From the NCBI GenBank assembly GCA_000955875.1, contig JYOE01000013.1, positions 62,001 to 126,000 on the forward strand: a stretch of 64,000 bases of DNA. Direction: 5' to 3'. The translations under genes were made by a program, and so were the position numbers. Positions 62,130-64,000 of this stretch are shown here, one piece after another (the stretch's first letter is position 1; every line of letters starts with the position of its first letter). This DNA is from Terrabacter sp. 28. GTDB lineage: Bacteria > Actinomycetota > Actinomycetes > Actinomycetales > Dermatophilaceae. The notes below the pieces were generated by a model that saw only the letters and a program-made list of their open reading frames with translations, made no database searches and was not told the origin of the DNA.

Positions 62130-62164
62130 GGACCCCCTGCCCACGGCAGGGGGTCCTCGCTTTT
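62130..62164 (+). terminator. Rho-independent terminator of tRNA-Pro
   Basis: A 12-bp perfect stem (GGACCCCCTGCC / GGCAGGGGGTCC) with loop CAC, then TCGCTTTT, 18 bases after the tRNA CCA end. Confidence 0.92.
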
Positions 62165-62252
62165 GCCTGTGCTCCGACCGTGCCGGCACGACACTGGATG
62201 GCGAGGGTCGTCGGCCGAACCGCGGCGCGGCCCGCCCCGGAGGGAGGCCACC

Positions 62253-62936
62253 GTGAGCCCGGACCCCAGGACGAACGAGCCCGCCCCGACCCCATCAGAG
62301 GGCGGCGTCTCCCCGGCGCTGCCGGTCTTCCTGTCCACCGAGCACTGGAGCCTGCTCGGCACCCGGTCCCTGACGTGGGCCGAGGTGATGAGCCGCATCA
62401 CGATCCACCTGACCGTGGTCTCGGCCTTTCTGGTCGTGCTGGTCCTGACCGCGCAGAGGACCGGCTTCGGCACCCCCTTCCGGGTCATGGCGATCGGCTT
62501 CGCGTCGGCGGCGCTCGTCATGGGCACGCTCACGGCGATCCGGGTGAACATGGCGAGCCAGGAGGATGCGGGGCTCGTCACGGCGATGAACCGGCTGCGC
62601 CACGCGTACGTCGACCTGGCGCCCGAGATCGAGCCCTACCTCACGGCCTCGATCCACGACGACACGCGCGGGCTCATGCACTCGTACTCCGTCGGCCAGC
62701 GACGCAACCCGATCCTGCACGTCATGGGCAGCACGTCCTTCTTCCTCATGACCGTCAACGCGATCGTGGCCGGCGCGCTGGGCGCCTTGGTCGCGAGCGC
62801 CGTCGACGCGAGCACGGGGACGGTTGCCGTCGTCGGGGTCCTCGCCGGCCTGGCCTACGTCCTCGCGCACCTGGAGATCGCGCGGCGCGTGTTCAGGGAC
62901 AAGCCCTTCGACGTGCACTTCCCGACTCCGGAGTGA
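62253..62936 (+). CDS. Four-helix membrane protein, unknown function
   Basis: 227 residues. After a Pro-rich N-terminus come helices near LTVVSAFLVVLVLTAQR, FRVMAIGFASAALVMGTLTAI, STSFFLMTVNAIVAGALGALV and TVAVVGVLAGLAYVLAHLEIA. The middle loop has MNRLRHAYVDLAPEIEPYL, which matches an actinobacterial integral membrane family without function. GTG start with GGAGGGAGG seven bases upstream. Convergent with the PKD-like gene. Confidence 0.8.
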   Translation: MSPDPRTNEPAPTPSEGGVSPALPVFLSTEHWSLLGTRSLTWAEVMSRITIHLTVVSAFLVVLVLTAQRTGFGTPFRVMAIGFASAALVMGTLTAIRVNMASQEDAGLVTAMNRLRHAYVDLAPEIEPYLTASIHDDTRGLMHSYSVGQRRNPILHVMGSTSFFLMTVNAIVAGALGALVASAVDASTGTVAVVGVLAGLAYVLAHLEIARRVFRDKPFDVHFPTPE

Positions 62937-62969
62937 GCTCCCGAGCGGCGCGAGCGGCCCGAGCCTCCG

Positions 62970-64000
62970 TCAGGGCGTGACCGTGACCAGCAGGCCCGAG
63001 ACCGTCGTCCCGCGGCTGGTGGTGACGGTGACGGCGTTCGAGGCGTCCGGTGCCACGGGCGAGCCCTTGACCCGCACCGCCCACGCCCCCGTCGTGTCGA
63101 CGGCAGCCGAGCCCACGAGCGTCCCCGAGGCGGTGAGCCGCACCGTGACGAGGTCGGGGACGGGGGCCGTGGCCGTGCCCACGACCCGCCACTCCCGCGT
63201 GGACCGGCGGAAGGACACCTGGGTGACCGCGACGTGGTCGACGAGCGGGGTCACCGTCACGGTGGCCGAGGCCGAGCCGCCGGGTCCGGTGGTGCGCACC
63301 GTGAAGACGAGCGGCACGTCGGACACCGGCATGGTGAACGTGGCGCGCGCGGTGCTGCCTCCTTGGAGCGCGACCAGCGGGCCGGCGGTCTGGGTCCAGC
63401 TGTAGCCGTCGACGCCGGCGGACGTCGACGCGTCGAGCGTCACGAGGTCGCCGGGGTATGCCGTCTGGGCACCGCCCACGACGGCCGTGGGCGGCGCGAC
63501 GCCGGCGACGGTGACGACGACGTCGTCCGTGGTCGGGCCTCCGGGACCGGTCGCCGTCAGCCGGAACGTCAGGGCGCCGTCCTGGGTCGGCGCGGTGAAC
63601 GTGACGGTGGGCGCGGTGCCGCTGAGCACGACGGGAGAGCCCGCCGTCTGGGCCCACGACAGCGCGGTGGCGTTGAGCGAGGCCGAGGCGTCGAGGGTGA
63701 CCTTCTGGCCCTGACGCACGGCCTGGTCGGGGCCGGCGTTGGCGATGACGGGGTTGGGCAGGTTGGCGCTGCCACCGACCGCGACCGGGGCCGCGTCGGT
63801 GCCGCCCGCGCTCGAGGTGACCACGACGTCCTGGGGCGGCGCGACGACGCCGGCGAAGACCTGCTGCCCGGCCGCGTCCAGGGCCCCGAAACCCCGGGCC
63901 GTGAGCGTGGGCGGGGTCGCGGAAGTGTCGCTGGACGTCGCCCGCACGGTGAGGTTGTGGGTGGCCGTGTCGTACGTCGCCGACGTGACGATGACCCGGT
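62970..64000 (-). CDS. PKD/Ig-like repeat protein, N-terminus beyond window
   Basis: The open frame runs off the right edge, so the N-terminus is missing; about 342 residues are visible. Two PKD/REJ-like repeats of about 90 residues (NAGPDQAVRQGQKVTLDASAS; QTAYPGDLVTLDASTSAGVD, each with a WxQTAG motif and a TGPGG end) are followed by a C-terminal domain FRRSTREWRVVGTATAP. A related strand pattern (VIVTSATYDTATHNLTVRAT) occurs at the truncated edge, so more repeats probably lie upstream. Likely exported and surface or extracellular; no enzyme domain is seen in this part. Confidence 0.8.
   Translation of the reverse strand, partial: RVIVTSATYDTATHNLTVRATSSDTSATPPTLTARGFGALDAAGQQVFAGVVAPPQDVVVTSSAGGTDAAPVAVGGSANLPNPVIANAGPDQAVRQGQKVTLDASASLNATALSWAQTAGSPVVLSGTAPTVTFTAPTQDGALTFRLTATGPGGPTTDDVVVTVAGVAPPTAVVGGAQTAYPGDLVTLDASTSAGVDGYSWTQTAGPLVALQGGSTARATFTMPVSDVPLVFTVRTTGPGGSASATVTVTPLVDHVAVTQVSFRRSTREWRVVGTATAPVPDLVTVRLTASGTLVGSAAVDTTGAWAVRVKGSPVAPDASNAVTVTTSRGTTVSGLLVTVTP

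Overview
The window is G+C-rich, with heavy use of GTG starts and GTGA/ATGA stop-start overlaps. It carries actinobacterial hallmarks: a WhiB protein, a Crp of the Mycobacterium/Streptomyces type, a GT87 mannosyltransferase, a DUF2510-like protein, a DUF222/HNH protein and an Flp pilus locus of actinobacterial layout. A member of the Micrococcales is likely and Intrasporangiaceae is my best guess, but that is inference. No rRNA, CRISPR array, IS element or prophage was seen. There is one tRNA (Pro, CGG).

Layout. 0-6 kb is a glycerol block: an IclR regulator coupled to a truncated second glycerol kinase on the minus strand, divergent from glpF-glpK-glpD, with twin IclR-type palindromes between them. 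6-11 kb holds a small membrane protein, a DUF222/HNH protein, a ribbon-helix-helix-like protein, a DEAD-box helicase and an FMN reductase. 11-21 kb is a complete minus-strand tad/Flp pilus operon: two pilins, TadE, TadG, CpaB, CpaE, TadA, a VWA-TadB fusion and TadC, ending in a coupled GT-C glycosyltransferase. No prepilin peptidase is present. 21-31 kb mixes three more GT-C-like membrane proteins with nhaA, a holin-superfamily membrane protein, an EphE-like alpha/beta hydrolase lacking its nucleophile, and a class A beta-lactamase-like protein. 30-38 kb encodes two large secreted proteins: eight HYR repeats plus PxKF, and a subtilase with FG-GAP repeats. 38-44 kb is a CitA/CitB-type two-component system divergent from a tripartite tricarboxylate transporter (tctCBA) and a universal stress protein.

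44-62 kb is a conserved actinobacterial housekeeping block. It resembles the Mycobacterium tuberculosis Rv3671c-Rv3683 neighbourhood: marP, CoA-pyrophosphatase NUDIX, nth, crp, MBL protein, RidA, DUF4177, paired anion ATPases, whiB, ponA2-like PBP and metallophosphoesterase. It is interrupted between nth and crp by a two-gene YqcI/YcgG-DUF1989 operon. The usual partners of marP (ephE-like and holin-like genes) lie 20 kb away at 25 kb. The window ends in a truncated PKD/Ig-like repeat protein.

The most unusual signals are as follows. (i) An 8-mer, CGGCATAC, occurs 24 times on both strands, in every codon phase, forcing rare codons, and occurs as an inverted pair in a terminator. (ii) The VWA-TadB fusion and the GT-C gene are wired into the pilus operon. 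(iii) A T7-tract terminator sits between the two pilin genes. (iv) Paired hairpins built from AACAGTGACGT lie upstream of the ATPase pair. (v) Several genes appear to have leaderless transcripts.
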